Shown one piece after another: positions 6,667 through 13,443 of a stretch of 25,973 nt of DNA (position 1 is its first letter; each line of letters begins with the position of its first letter). Location: the NCBI GenBank assembly GCA_003225595.1, contig QIAR01000114.1:1-25973 (forward strand). The letters run 5' to 3'. The DNA comes from Acidobacteriota bacterium (GTDB lineage: Bacteria > Acidobacteriota > Terriglobia > Terriglobales > Acidobacteriaceae). The position numbers and the translations under genes are program-made. Under the pieces are notes generated by a model. The model had not been told where the DNA came from. It saw nothing but the letters and a program-made list of their open reading frames with translations, and made no database searches.

Positions 6667-7848
6667 TTACTTTCCCCCCAACACCAGCTTAGCAATCGTC
6701 GCCAACTGCATGTTGGACGTCCCTTCATAAATCTTGCCAATCTTCGAATCGCGCCAGTACTTCTCCACCGGGTAATCCTTGGTGAAGCCGTATCCGCCGT
6801 AAATTTCGATCGCGAGGGAGGTCACGCGCTCCGCCACTTGGGAACAGAAGAGCTTGGTCATAGCGGCTTCTTTGACGAAGTTGACGCCAGCGTCCTTCAT
6901 GCGGGCCGCGTTATACACCATCAGGCGTGCGGCCTCGACCTCCGTGGCCATCTGCGCCAGTTGGAACTGAATACCCTGAAATTCAGCGATGGCTTTACCA
7001 AACTGCCGGCGTTCCTGCGCGTATTTGGAGGCGTATTCCCAGGCGCCGCGAGCAACGCCGGCCATCTGTGCGCCAATGCCAATGCGGCCTTCGTTCAGCG
7101 TCTCGATCGCAATCCTGTAGCCTTTGCCCACTTCCCCGAGCACGTTGGCATCGGGCACGTGGCAGTCTTCCAGGATCAGTTCGCAGGTAGAGGAGGCGCG
7201 AATGCCTAGCTTGTCTTCCTTCTTGCCGACGGTGAAGCCGGAAAAATCTTTCTCGACAATAAAAGCCGTAATGCCTTTGTATCCAGCCGCGGGATCCACC
7301 GTAGCAAACAGAATGAACAGCCCGGCTTCTTTGGCATTGGTGATCCAGAGTTTGTGACCGTTGAGTACATAGTCGCTGCCCTTCAGTTCCGCCCTAGTCT
7401 GCAAGGCAAAAGCATCTGACCCTGAGCCAGCTTCGCTCAATGCGTAGGCGCCACACAGTTGAGAAGCCATCCGCGGCAAATAGCGTTTTTTCTGCTCTTC
7501 CGTGGCCCAGCGCAGCAACGCATTGTTGACCAACGTATTCTGGACGTCAACCACAACGCCCGCGGACGCGTCCACTCGCGAGAGTTCCTCGACGGCAAGG
7601 ATCGCCTCGAAAAATTTGCCGCCGCCGCCACCGTATTGCTCAGGGATCTCAATGGCCATCAGCCCGAGCTGAAAAAAATCGTGAATGAGATCCTTGTCGA
7701 AGACTCCTTTCTCGTCCATTTCCTTGACGATCGGGCGAATCTTATCCTCGGCAAATTGACGGACGTTGTCGCGGAAAAGAATTTCGTCCTCGCTGAAAGT
7801 GGTAAGCGGCGCTGGGCTGGGTGCGGCTTGCAAGGTGGTGTCGGGCAT
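6667..7848 (-). CDS. Acyl-CoA dehydrogenase (short/branched-chain type)
   Basis: FAD-dependent alpha,beta-dehydrogenation of acyl-CoA, in beta-oxidation or branched-chain amino acid breakdown, passing electrons to ETF. The 393-aa protein has the three usual parts: an N-terminal helical domain (about 20-130), a beta domain with YALSEAGSGSDA (135-146) and WITNAKEAG (168-176), and a C-terminal helical domain with QFGKAI and YEGTSNMQ (374-381), where E375 is the expected catalytic base. Length is normal. The ATG at 7848 is chosen because AGG lies 8 nt upstream; the in-frame extension to 7911 runs into a palindromic spacer. No ETF or other beta-oxidation genes are adjacent, so the substrate cannot be set from context. 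Confidence 0.95.
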   Translation of the reverse strand: MPDTTLQAAPSPAPLTTFSEDEILFRDNVRQFAEDKIRPIVKEMDEKGVFDKDLIHDFFQLGLMAIEIPEQYGGGGGKFFEAILAVEELSRVDASAGVVVDVQNTLVNNALLRWATEEQKKRYLPRMASQLCGAYALSEAGSGSDAFALQTRAELKGSDYVLNGHKLWITNAKEAGLFILFATVDPAAGYKGITAFIVEKDFSGFTVGKKEDKLGIRASSTCELILEDCHVPDANVLGEVGKGYRIAIETLNEGRIGIGAQMAGVARGAWEYASKYAQERRQFGKAIAEFQGIQFQLAQMATEVEAARLMVYNAARMKDAGVNFVKEAAMTKLFCSQVAERVTSLAIEIYGGYGFTKDYPVEKYWRDSKIGKIYEGTSNMQLATIAKLVLGGK

Positions 7849-7900
7849 ATCAAATACCTGGAGGAAAGGGGAATGGCAAACCAATGATTTTAGCACTTGT

Positions 7901-7962
7901 AGCGCCGGCATCCCGCCGGCTGGATCGAAGGCATCTTGCCCTCGACTCTGCAGGCGAGATGT
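7901..7962. repeat. Mosaic palindromic intergenic element (REP-like)
   Basis: GCCGGC-ATCCC-GCCGGC (7904-7920) is followed by a stem CATCTTGCC / GGCGAGATG (7932-7940 and 7953-7961; nine pairs with one G-U). It lies between the start of the acyl-CoA dehydrogenase and the stop of the HTH/TPR gene. The compact GC-rich double hairpin has the form of the dispersed palindromic repeats common in acidobacterial spacers. No second full copy was seen in this window. Confidence 0.45.
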
Positions 7963-8026
7963 CTGCGACAGTTACTGATACTGCCGCGCGACGAAGGTGT
8001 ATGGCGGGAGATTGAGAGGCGTGAGT

Positions 8027-8926
8027 TCAGTCTCGGCTGGCGGAATGCACCAGCTTCAGTCCGTCGGCCTGCAGAATGCGTTGGATCTGATTTCGGGCGT
8101 GGATGGCCCATGGGCCGGTTGTGTCCAGCTTGGCGTAGGCGCGCCAGTGCTTGAGCGCCTGCCGCGGCTCTTTGATTTTCTCGTAGGCCAACGCGAGATT
8201 GTAATGCGCATCGGCATAAGTGGGAGCGAGCTGAAGCGCCGTCCTGTACGTCTGGACAGCTTCCGATACGCGGCCCGTTTCGTCGAGCACGTTCCCTAAG
8301 TCGAAATAGGCGAGCGAATAACGGGAGTCAATTTCAATGGCCCTGCGGTAGTGCTTTTCGGCCAGCACATACTCCTGGCGGTTATAGTAGAGCGTGCCGA
8401 GATTGATATGTGCGGCGGCGTGATTAGGCTCCATTTCCAACACTCTCTCGTAAGTCGCAATGGCCTCCAGTTGGGTGCCAGGCTCTTCTTCCAGCACAAT
8501 GCCACGGGCAAATAGTTCAGCCGCGCTGGCCGCGATTAACTCGGGTCTGGGTGGAGGTGCAGTTTTCTTCTGGCTGGAGACGACCCGCTCTCTCGGAGCG
8601 AAATCGAACATGAACTGACCAGCAATGGGCTCAACCAGTTTGCCATCGTGGCGGAAAGCGACGCGATGGCCGGTGGTGTAGGCGCCGGCCTCAAGCAGGG
8701 GATTCTCCATGCCCGCGACTTGCTTCAGCATGGCATCAAGCGATTGCCGGATCACCGCCGGACGGACTTTCTTGGCGCACAGATCGCGAACTTTTTTGAT
8801 TTGCAGGAGATCGAAAAACGAATAGCTTTCGGCGGCGGCTACCAGTCCGGCTTTTTCCCAATTCGCCAACTGACGCGCCGTGAGCCGAAGGATACGCAGC
8901 AAATCCGCTCGACGATATCGGTACAC
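8027..8926 (-). CDS. MerR-like HTH plus TPR-repeat protein
   Basis: A 299-aa protein joining an N-terminal MerR-like winged helix (residues 1-66: RADLLRILRLTARQLANWEKAGL, then YSFFDLLQIKKVRDL, the usual recognition wing and 'LxxI' helix) to four tetratricopeptide repeats (about 136-168, 170-201, 204-235 and 238-268). The repeats carry typical A-x-x-N/D-L-G...Y...A-x-x-x-Y-x-x-A-L/I-x-x-P positions. A Pro/Lys-rich linker (about 112-130) separates the parts. It may bind DNA and recruit a partner by the TPR superhelix, but no target is known. The start is a GTG at 8926 with no strong SD. The protein lacks the C-terminal effector coil of classical MerR regulators. Confidence 0.82.
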   Translation of the reverse strand: MYRYRRADLLRILRLTARQLANWEKAGLVAAAESYSFFDLLQIKKVRDLCAKKVRPAVIRQSLDAMLKQVAGMENPLLEAGAYTTGHRVAFRHDGKLVEPIAGQFMFDFAPRERVVSSQKKTAPPPRPELIAASAAELFARGIVLEEEPGTQLEAIATYERVLEMEPNHAAAHINLGTLYYNRQEYVLAEKHYRRAIEIDSRYSLAYFDLGNVLDETGRVSEAVQTYRTALQLAPTYADAHYNLALAYEKIKEPRQALKHWRAYAKLDTTGPWAIHARNQIQRILQADGLKLVHSASRD

Positions 8927-9089
8927 GGTTGTTAGGGGTCTTACTGTGTGTATTATCAGGAAGTTAATGCCTTAAACGCAAGCAGAAACTGTGTGGAAAT
9001 CGAGGGAGATAACAGGAAAACGGGAATATATCAATGCCGGCCATCGCAGTTGAAGGCGAGCCCTTTGACTTAGGCTTATTTGGTCCCCG

Positions 9090-9284
9090 TTATTGATAGC
9101 TGTTCGGGCACCACAGGATGGGCGTGGTCTGGCTCACATCAAAATTATCGATTAAGGATTCCTGCACGAAAACCCAATTCCCATTCTGGTTCACTAGAAG
9201 CCGCGTATCTGGGCCAGAAATTTCCCTCCTTGCACCTGATATCAGGAATTCGCTGTCGAGCAAGCGATCCAGAACTCCCGCCAA
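9090..9284 (-). CDS. Doubtful 64-aa ORF, unknown function
   Basis: From a TTG at 9284 to a stop at 9090. The translation is natural-looking (hydrophobic/charged alternation, NGNWVFVQESLIDNFDVSQT near the C-terminus), but there is no Shine-Dalgarno and no known motif, and the start overlaps the edge of an 11-bp inverted repeat. It may be a fragment of a lost gene. Confidence 0.25.
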   Translation of the reverse strand: MAGVLDRLLDSEFLISGARREISGPDTRLLVNQNGNWVFVQESLIDNFDVSQTTPILWCPNSYQ

Positions 9285-9289
9285 AATGG

Positions 9290-9332
9290 AACGAGCGCCC
9301 TAGATCCCGCTCAGGACCGTGGGGCGCTCGTT
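9290..9332. repeat. 11-bp perfect inverted repeat with 21-nt loop
   Basis: AACGAGCGCCC (9290-9300) pairs exactly with GGGCGCTCGTT (9322-9332). The GC-rich stem would form a stable hairpin if transcribed. No T-run follows on either strand, so it is not a canonical terminator. Confidence 0.55.
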
Positions 9333-9566
9333 GAACAGCCCTCCCCCAGAACTGCTCGCCCTAAACATAATTTCGTTTCTGATCTGCGTAAATGGCACTA
9401 CCGTGGTAATTCGGTAGGCACAGGTGGGCTAAATGGTTTGCTGTATAGGTCTCAGTGAATTTGTTGCGGTTGCTGTAAGATGTCAGGTGATATCCAACGT
9501 CATTTTTGCTTTGGCATCTGAGCGTCCGCATCTCGGATTCCGCACGCACCCGAAGGTTGGATTGTC

Positions 9567-10316
9567 ATGAGAGTTCGCCATATCGTCGTGTTGATCCTGT
9601 TGGCGGTGAACCGCACTGCTGGCGCTACAGGCGAAGAGAACGAGCTCTTTGTCACTATTCCGGTGGTTGACACATCTGCTGCGGGAAGTCCGGTCAAGAG
9701 CACGGGAACCGTGCGCTTTTCCGAAGACGCTGAAAAGGGTAGAGTGGTGTGTTCGTTTGAGTGCGAAATACAATCAACCAACATCTCACAACAGCCAATC
9801 GTGCTGCTGGTGATCCGGCAAGAGGTTCGCTGCCCCAGCGGCCGGATCGTTCGCCGCCTTATCGAGTATGAGCACCTCTTCGAACCGGAACCGCTTGATC
9901 CGGGTAAGGCCGAAGTCGAGCCTGCTGAGCACTGTCAGGGAAGAAGGACGGAGCCTGCCTTATCGAGGGCTGATACCCCGGGTGCTGAGACCACGACACT
10001 TTACGCAGAGTTCCGCGATGGCACAACATTCGGTGACAAGAAGTACGTGCTTCATGTACGCCAGATACGTAAGGGCACGCTGAAGATCCTACGGAAGTTG
10101 GAAGAGGCTTACGCCACCCACGGAGAGAGACAATTTCTCGAAGAGTTATTCCGCCCACCCGATCCTCGGGAAATCCGAGAGGCGTCCGCTGTTAACGACT
10201 TATTTATACAGCCGTTGCGCCGGGTTCAAGAGGAACATGGAACGGCAGAGGCAATCAGGGCAGTGCAGCAAAAACTCTCGAATGCTGAGGAGAAGCTCAC
10301 GCTCGTGGGAAAATGA
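9567..10316 (+). CDS. Secreted protein of unknown function (249 aa)
   Basis: Starts MRVRHIVVLILLAVNRTAGA, a signal peptide with probable cleavage near residues 20-22. Residues about 28-165 look beta-rich, with alternating strands (TVRFSEDAEKGRVVCSFECEI, QPIVLLVIRQEVRC, YAEFRDGTTFGDKKYVLHV) and three Cys before about residue 90. Residues about 165-249 are helical and charged (LKILRKLEEAY, QFLEELFRPP, then TAEAIRAVQQKLSNAEEKL). It is probably periplasmic or extracellular. No family recognised. GAAGG lies 10 nt upstream of the ATG at 9567. It is followed 109 bp later by a small acidic protein on the same strand. Confidence 0.75.
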   Translation: MRVRHIVVLILLAVNRTAGATGEENELFVTIPVVDTSAAGSPVKSTGTVRFSEDAEKGRVVCSFECEIQSTNISQQPIVLLVIRQEVRCPSGRIVRRLIEYEHLFEPEPLDPGKAEVEPAEHCQGRRTEPALSRADTPGAETTTLYAEFRDGTTFGDKKYVLHVRQIRKGTLKILRKLEEAYATHGERQFLEELFRPPDPREIREASAVNDLFIQPLRRVQEEHGTAEAIRAVQQKLSNAEEKLTLVGK

Positions 10317-10425
10317 ATGGCGGGACATTTCAGGCAGACTACAGAAATTGCTGTATTGACATGACTAGTGACAAGAGTATTCTATCCAAATTCCATTAAA
10401 ATTTAGATTGGAGACGGAGTGTTCA

Positions 10426-10641
10426 ATGAACTACGACTTCTTCCAGGTCAGTGCGGGAGATGTTTTTGAAGATTACACGGGGCTAGCCGTGGAAGTCGGT
10501 GATATTGACGTTTACAATCAGATTCATTGGGATGTACTCGAAGGGCAAGATGAGGATGGCGCCACCTCCGGTGAAATGTCCTACGAGGAGTTCATAACTC
10601 GCTTCCACAGGATCGGACACAAGCCGCACAAAGTTGCTTAG
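10426..10641 (+). CDS. Small acidic protein, unknown function (71 aa)
   Basis: A soluble, strongly acidic protein (many D/E up to residue about 58, a basic His/Lys-rich end RFHRIGHKPHKVA). It has no signal or membrane segment. The ATG at 10426 is chosen over an upstream start at 10408 because GGAG sits 6 nt before it. The block of Asp/Glu residues (GDIDVYNQIHWDVLEGQDEDG) could bind cations or a basic partner, but no known motif (such as an EF-hand loop) is clear. It lies downstream of the secreted protein and convergent with the zinc-ribbon micro-gene. Confidence 0.62.
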   Translation: MNYDFFQVSAGDVFEDYTGLAVEVGDIDVYNQIHWDVLEGQDEDGATSGEMSYEEFITRFHRIGHKPHKVA

Positions 10642-10715
10642 CGCGATTGCGACCAAGTCGGGAGGCTCGATATGGAGTCCTTTTGTCCCGACATCGGCAC
10701 CGACAAACTAACAAA

Positions 10716-10883
10716 CTAATGGATGTCGGAATGCTTTATCCTCTTCTGCACAGGGCGCTTGCAGTGCGGACAGTGTGTTGGCTCGTCGTGTTGAAAGAAC
10801 GTCAAATCACAGACAGAGCAGAGCCAAATAGACCCATGGTCTGTAGCAGCTTTCTCCTCGAGGATGACCACTTCCACAAACAT
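10716..10883 (-). CDS. 55-aa zinc-ribbon micro-protein
   Basis: ATG at 10883 to TAG at 10716. The protein has two CxxC knuckles, C22SVC25 and C38PHC41, separated by 12 residues (a hydrophobic loop DLTFFQHDEPTH). This is a classic short zinc ribbon, preceded by a strand (FVEVVILEEK) and followed by a basic tail (KRPVQKRIKH). Such ribbons bind nucleic acid or protein; the target is unknown. It sits 55 bp downstream of a second micro-gene on the same strand, so the two may be co-transcribed. The Shine-Dalgarno is weak (GAGAG about 10 nt upstream). A long plus-strand frame over this region (10647-11099) is its shadow: that frame has no motif, while this strand shows two paired CxxC motifs. Confidence 0.68.
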   Translation of the reverse strand: MFVEVVILEEKAATDHGSIWLCSVCDLTFFQHDEPTHCPHCKRPVQKRIKHSDIH

Positions 10884-10938
10884 GAACTGAGTTCTCTCAA
10901 ACGAAAATTGCAGCCCTTGTTGCTGCGACAGGATTCGT

Positions 10939-11109
10939 TCAGACCAGCCGCGTTGCGAACTTGCTTAGATACTCTTGGCGACGATCTTCAAGAGCTTTGT
11001 TCAGTTGGCGGAGAAGTTCCAAAACTTTCTGCGGATCGTGTTCGGCTCTGGCCGCTCGCGATAGTTCTCGCCACTCGTCGGACTGAATATTACAAATAGC
11101 GTTTTCCAT
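10939..11109 (-). CDS. 56-aa helical micro-protein
   Basis: ATG at 11109 to TGA at 10939. The sequence is MENAICNIQSDEWRELSRAA followed by a charged helical body (EHDPQKVLELLRQLNKALEDRR...). The layout 'W-x-E-L-x-x-A-A...D-P-x-K-x-x-E-L-x-x-x-L-N-x-A-L' resembles short helical proteins I recall from acidobacterial genomes; no function is known for them. CAGG lies about 6 nt upstream of the ATG. It is the first gene of a two-gene minus-strand unit with the zinc ribbon at 10716-10883. Confidence 0.65.
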   Translation of the reverse strand: MENAICNIQSDEWRELSRAARAEHDPQKVLELLRQLNKALEDRRQEYLSKFATRLV

Positions 11110-11391
11110 TTGGACCTGCGCTGTTCTCGCTATCCCATTGCAGTTAGCATGCCACTACGATTTCATTAGGCTTAGACCCTGGAGGGTAGATAAGACTGGA
11201 GATTCTTGCAAAAGGAGGCGCAATCCGTTCCTACAGGCGGGACTGTAGAGCTCGTCAGAATTTCCCCTTAGAAAGGGCTTTCTGGTGGCATAAATTGCCC
11301 GCTGGAACGTGCAGCAACATCATAATCTTGGCATTATTCTAGCGGCACGCGAAGACGCATGGTGTCTAGAGGAAAGAACGGAGGAAAGAAA

Positions 11392-11805
11392 ATGAAGAGA
11401 CAAACGAGCGTGCTATGCACCCTGGCTCTGCTGGTGGGTTCACTCCCCGTGTTATTCGCGCAAGGAACTCAGCCTTCGCAGCCAGTCGACCCGACGGCTC
11501 AGGCTCCAGCAACTCCGGCTCCGGAGCCTGCTACTAAGCAGCGACCGGATAAACCGAAGCAAGGCCAGCCAGACGAGCCCTCAAATTCACAAGCTTCCGA
11601 TTCGAGAGCGGCAAGGGTCTTTATGGGAACCATTGTCAATGATCGGGGTACTTACGTCTTGAAATCAGCAGACGTCAAATTCGGGCTTGACGACCAACGG
11701 GAAGCTAAGAAGTACGTAGGAAGAGATGTAAAAGTAACTGGGCGACTGGATAAGACCAGCAACGTGATTCGTGTCGAAAATATTGAAGAGTCGCCCTCGA
11801 TGTAG
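11392..11805 (+). CDS. Secreted DUF5818-type protein
   Basis: A 137-aa exported protein. The signal peptide spans residues 1 to about 24 (MKRQTSVLCTLALLVGSLPVLFAQ). A low-complexity Pro/Gln/Ala/Lys linker (about 25-70) is followed by a small beta domain (about 76-132). The domain begins VFMGTIVNDRGTYVLKSAD and ends with DVKVTGRLDKTSNVIRVENIE, which fits the DUF5818 / OB-like pattern seen in acidobacterial secreted proteins. The start at 11392 is firm: GGAGG lies 7 nt upstream, whereas the longer frame from 11359 has none. Biochemical role unknown. Confidence 0.82.
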   Translation: MKRQTSVLCTLALLVGSLPVLFAQGTQPSQPVDPTAQAPATPAPEPATKQRPDKPKQGQPDEPSNSQASDSRAARVFMGTIVNDRGTYVLKSADVKFGLDDQREAKKYVGRDVKVTGRLDKTSNVIRVENIEESPSM

Positions 11806-12089
11806 TCGAAAGCGATGGTTCGTGCTTGAGCTGAAATGGGGAGCGAAAAGGCAATCCGAACGCAAAGTACGCAACTGCTGTAGCAGTGGGCGGCACGCCT
11901 CGACAGGTTACGGGAAACAGTTTGTCACGTTGCGGGGGCGCATGTCTTCAGCACCGCCGTAAGCGGCCGGTACCAACCATACGGCACGTCTGAAAGGCGG
12001 GCTCTCCCACAATGGCACCCCCGTCTCAGTTTCTGCAGCCTGGTGGGCCGTTTTAAAGCCCGCTCTGTTGTAATTTGCCGGTGAGATTT

Positions 12090-13364
12090 TCAAAGACCAG
12101 ACTTGATTATGATCACCGTGGCATCATCATGCAGTCCCGTTCCGTTCGCAAAAAAGCGTACATCTTCGAGAAGACCTTCCGTCGAGCTGTCCGCCCGTCG
12201 CACATGATCCCTGAGACGAACATCACCGTACTCTTCCTGCTGCGGGTTCATGGCCTCGGTGATTCCGTCACTGTAGAACAGAAGCCGCGAACCTTCGGCC
12301 AGATGCACTCTGGTCTCGGAGAAGGAACCGAAGCCTAGTCCCAACGGTATACCGGCTTCCGTCTCCAAGAAACGTGCTTCGGAAACAGTTACCAGGAGTG
12401 GCCGTAAGTGACCCGCATTGGCAAAGGTTAGCATGCGATTTGCCGGGTCCAACACCGCGTAAACCATAGTGACGAATCTGCCGCTTGGGAAATCGTCCAC
12501 CAACAATCGATTCAGCCGGGTCAGCACTTCTCCGGGAGTGCAGCACGCTTCCGCAAGGGAACGCAGCATCCCACGCGTGGCGGACATCAACAACGCGGCT
12601 GCCATTCCTTTCCCGGAAACATCTGCCAAAACCAGACCCCAGCGGCCATCTTCCATGGGAATGAAGTCATACCAGTCACCGCCCACTGCACCGGCGGGAA
12701 TCGATAATCCAGAAATGGCAAATCCGGGAACGTAGGGTGAACTTTTCGGAAGCAGCGCCTGCTGGATAGTGCGCGCCTCCTGAGCCTCACGGTCCATCGT
12801 TTCTCGTGCCTGCCGTTCCCGCTGGAACAGACGCGCGTTGTGTACCGCGACTGCAATGTGGCTGCATAGCGCTTGCAGAATTCTCAATTGCTCCTGAGGA
12901 AACGCGTCCAACTCAGGATGTGAGGCGGTAAAAACACCCACTAACTGTTGTCCAACCTGCAGAGGGATCGCTACTTCCGAAAGGGTGCTTTCTTCGCAGC
13001 CGATGTAATAGGGATCAACGCGAACATCCGGTGCGTAGCGCATCTGCCCGGTGGCAGCAACGTAGCCCACCATCCCCTCTTTTCCCACCTTCAGCCGATG
13101 TCCCTTACCGTACATGGTGCAGCCATGCACGCCGGCGACGACCAGTTCAGCCCGATCCTCATCGTGCAGGAAAATGTTGGCCTCCAGGCAGCCAAACGAG
13201 GACGCTACGTCATTGACAATTTGATCGATGAGCTGATCGAGGTCGAGGATCGAAGTGATCTTCTTGGCTGCCTTTTCCAGTTTCAGCAAGTCCTGTACCT
13301 GGTCAATTTGCAATGCCCGGGCGGGTGGGTAAACGGTAGTGGCGGTTCTGGGGCTAGTTGCCAT
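12090..13364 (-). CDS. GAF-domain PP2C (SpoIIE/RsbU-type) serine phosphatase
   Basis: A 424-aa cytosolic phosphatase. A GAF sensor domain (about 38-175: SILDLDQLIDQIV..., ending SHIAVAVHNARLF) joins via a helical linker (178-203) to a PP2C-type domain (about 205-424). Metal-site motifs are GGDWYD (228-233), LADVSGKG (246-253), SDGITE (365-370) and DDAT (413-416). The linker 'AQEARTIQQALLP' is typical of RsbU/SpoIIE phosphatases, which reset anti-sigma-antagonist partners by dephosphorylating Ser/Thr. GAF is likely the signal input (inference). The start at 13364 has GAGGAGGG 8 nt upstream; a longer frame to 13655 overlaps rarA and is unlikely. No anti-sigma partner genes lie nearby. It is 79 bp downstream of rarA on the same strand. 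Confidence 0.9.
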   Translation of the reverse strand: MATSPRTATTVYPPARALQIDQVQDLLKLEKAAKKITSILDLDQLIDQIVNDVASSFGCLEANIFLHDEDRAELVVAGVHGCTMYGKGHRLKVGKEGMVGYVAATGQMRYAPDVRVDPYYIGCEESTLSEVAIPLQVGQQLVGVFTASHPELDAFPQEQLRILQALCSHIAVAVHNARLFQRERQARETMDREAQEARTIQQALLPKSSPYVPGFAISGLSIPAGAVGGDWYDFIPMEDGRWGLVLADVSGKGMAAALLMSATRGMLRSLAEACCTPGEVLTRLNRLLVDDFPSGRFVTMVYAVLDPANRMLTFANAGHLRPLLVTVSEARFLETEAGIPLGLGFGSFSETRVHLAEGSRLLFYSDGITEAMNPQQEEYGDVRLRDHVRRADSSTEGLLEDVRFFANGTGLHDDATVIIIKSGL

Positions 13365-13443
13365 TTGCTCGGCCCTCCTCGAAATCGCCGAATGCAAGAA
13401 GAGCGGGCACTCGCGCTTGTAAGTTTGATGAGGCGGCGCCAAA

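Larger units (their letters stand above)
8927..9566. other. Intergenic stretch with a hairpin and one doubtful ORF
   Basis: About 640 bp without a confident gene between the divergent starts of the HTH/TPR gene and a secreted-protein gene. It holds an 11-bp inverted repeat (9290-9332) and a doubtful 64-codon minus-strand frame (9090-9284). Promoters for both divergent genes should be here; no clear -35/-10 pair stands out. Confidence 0.5.

Noticed and set aside
6601..7209. 202-codon plus-strand ORF
   Set aside because: Antisense to the acyl-CoA dehydrogenase gene, which is certain.
10647..11099. 150-codon plus-strand ORF
   Set aside because: No motif or credible ribosome site; the opposite strand carries two better small genes, one with a paired CxxC zinc ribbon.
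11270..11285. Small competing hairpins (CCCTT-AGA-AAGGG and AGAAAG-GG-CTTTCT)
   Set aside because: Stems of five to six bases with no T-run are too weak to call a terminator or riboswitch.
11160..11340. Possible sigma-54 promoter before the DUF5818 gene (TGGCAT...TTGCC at about 11286-11300)
   Set aside because: The spacing between the GG and GC elements is 8 nt, not the 10 nt required.
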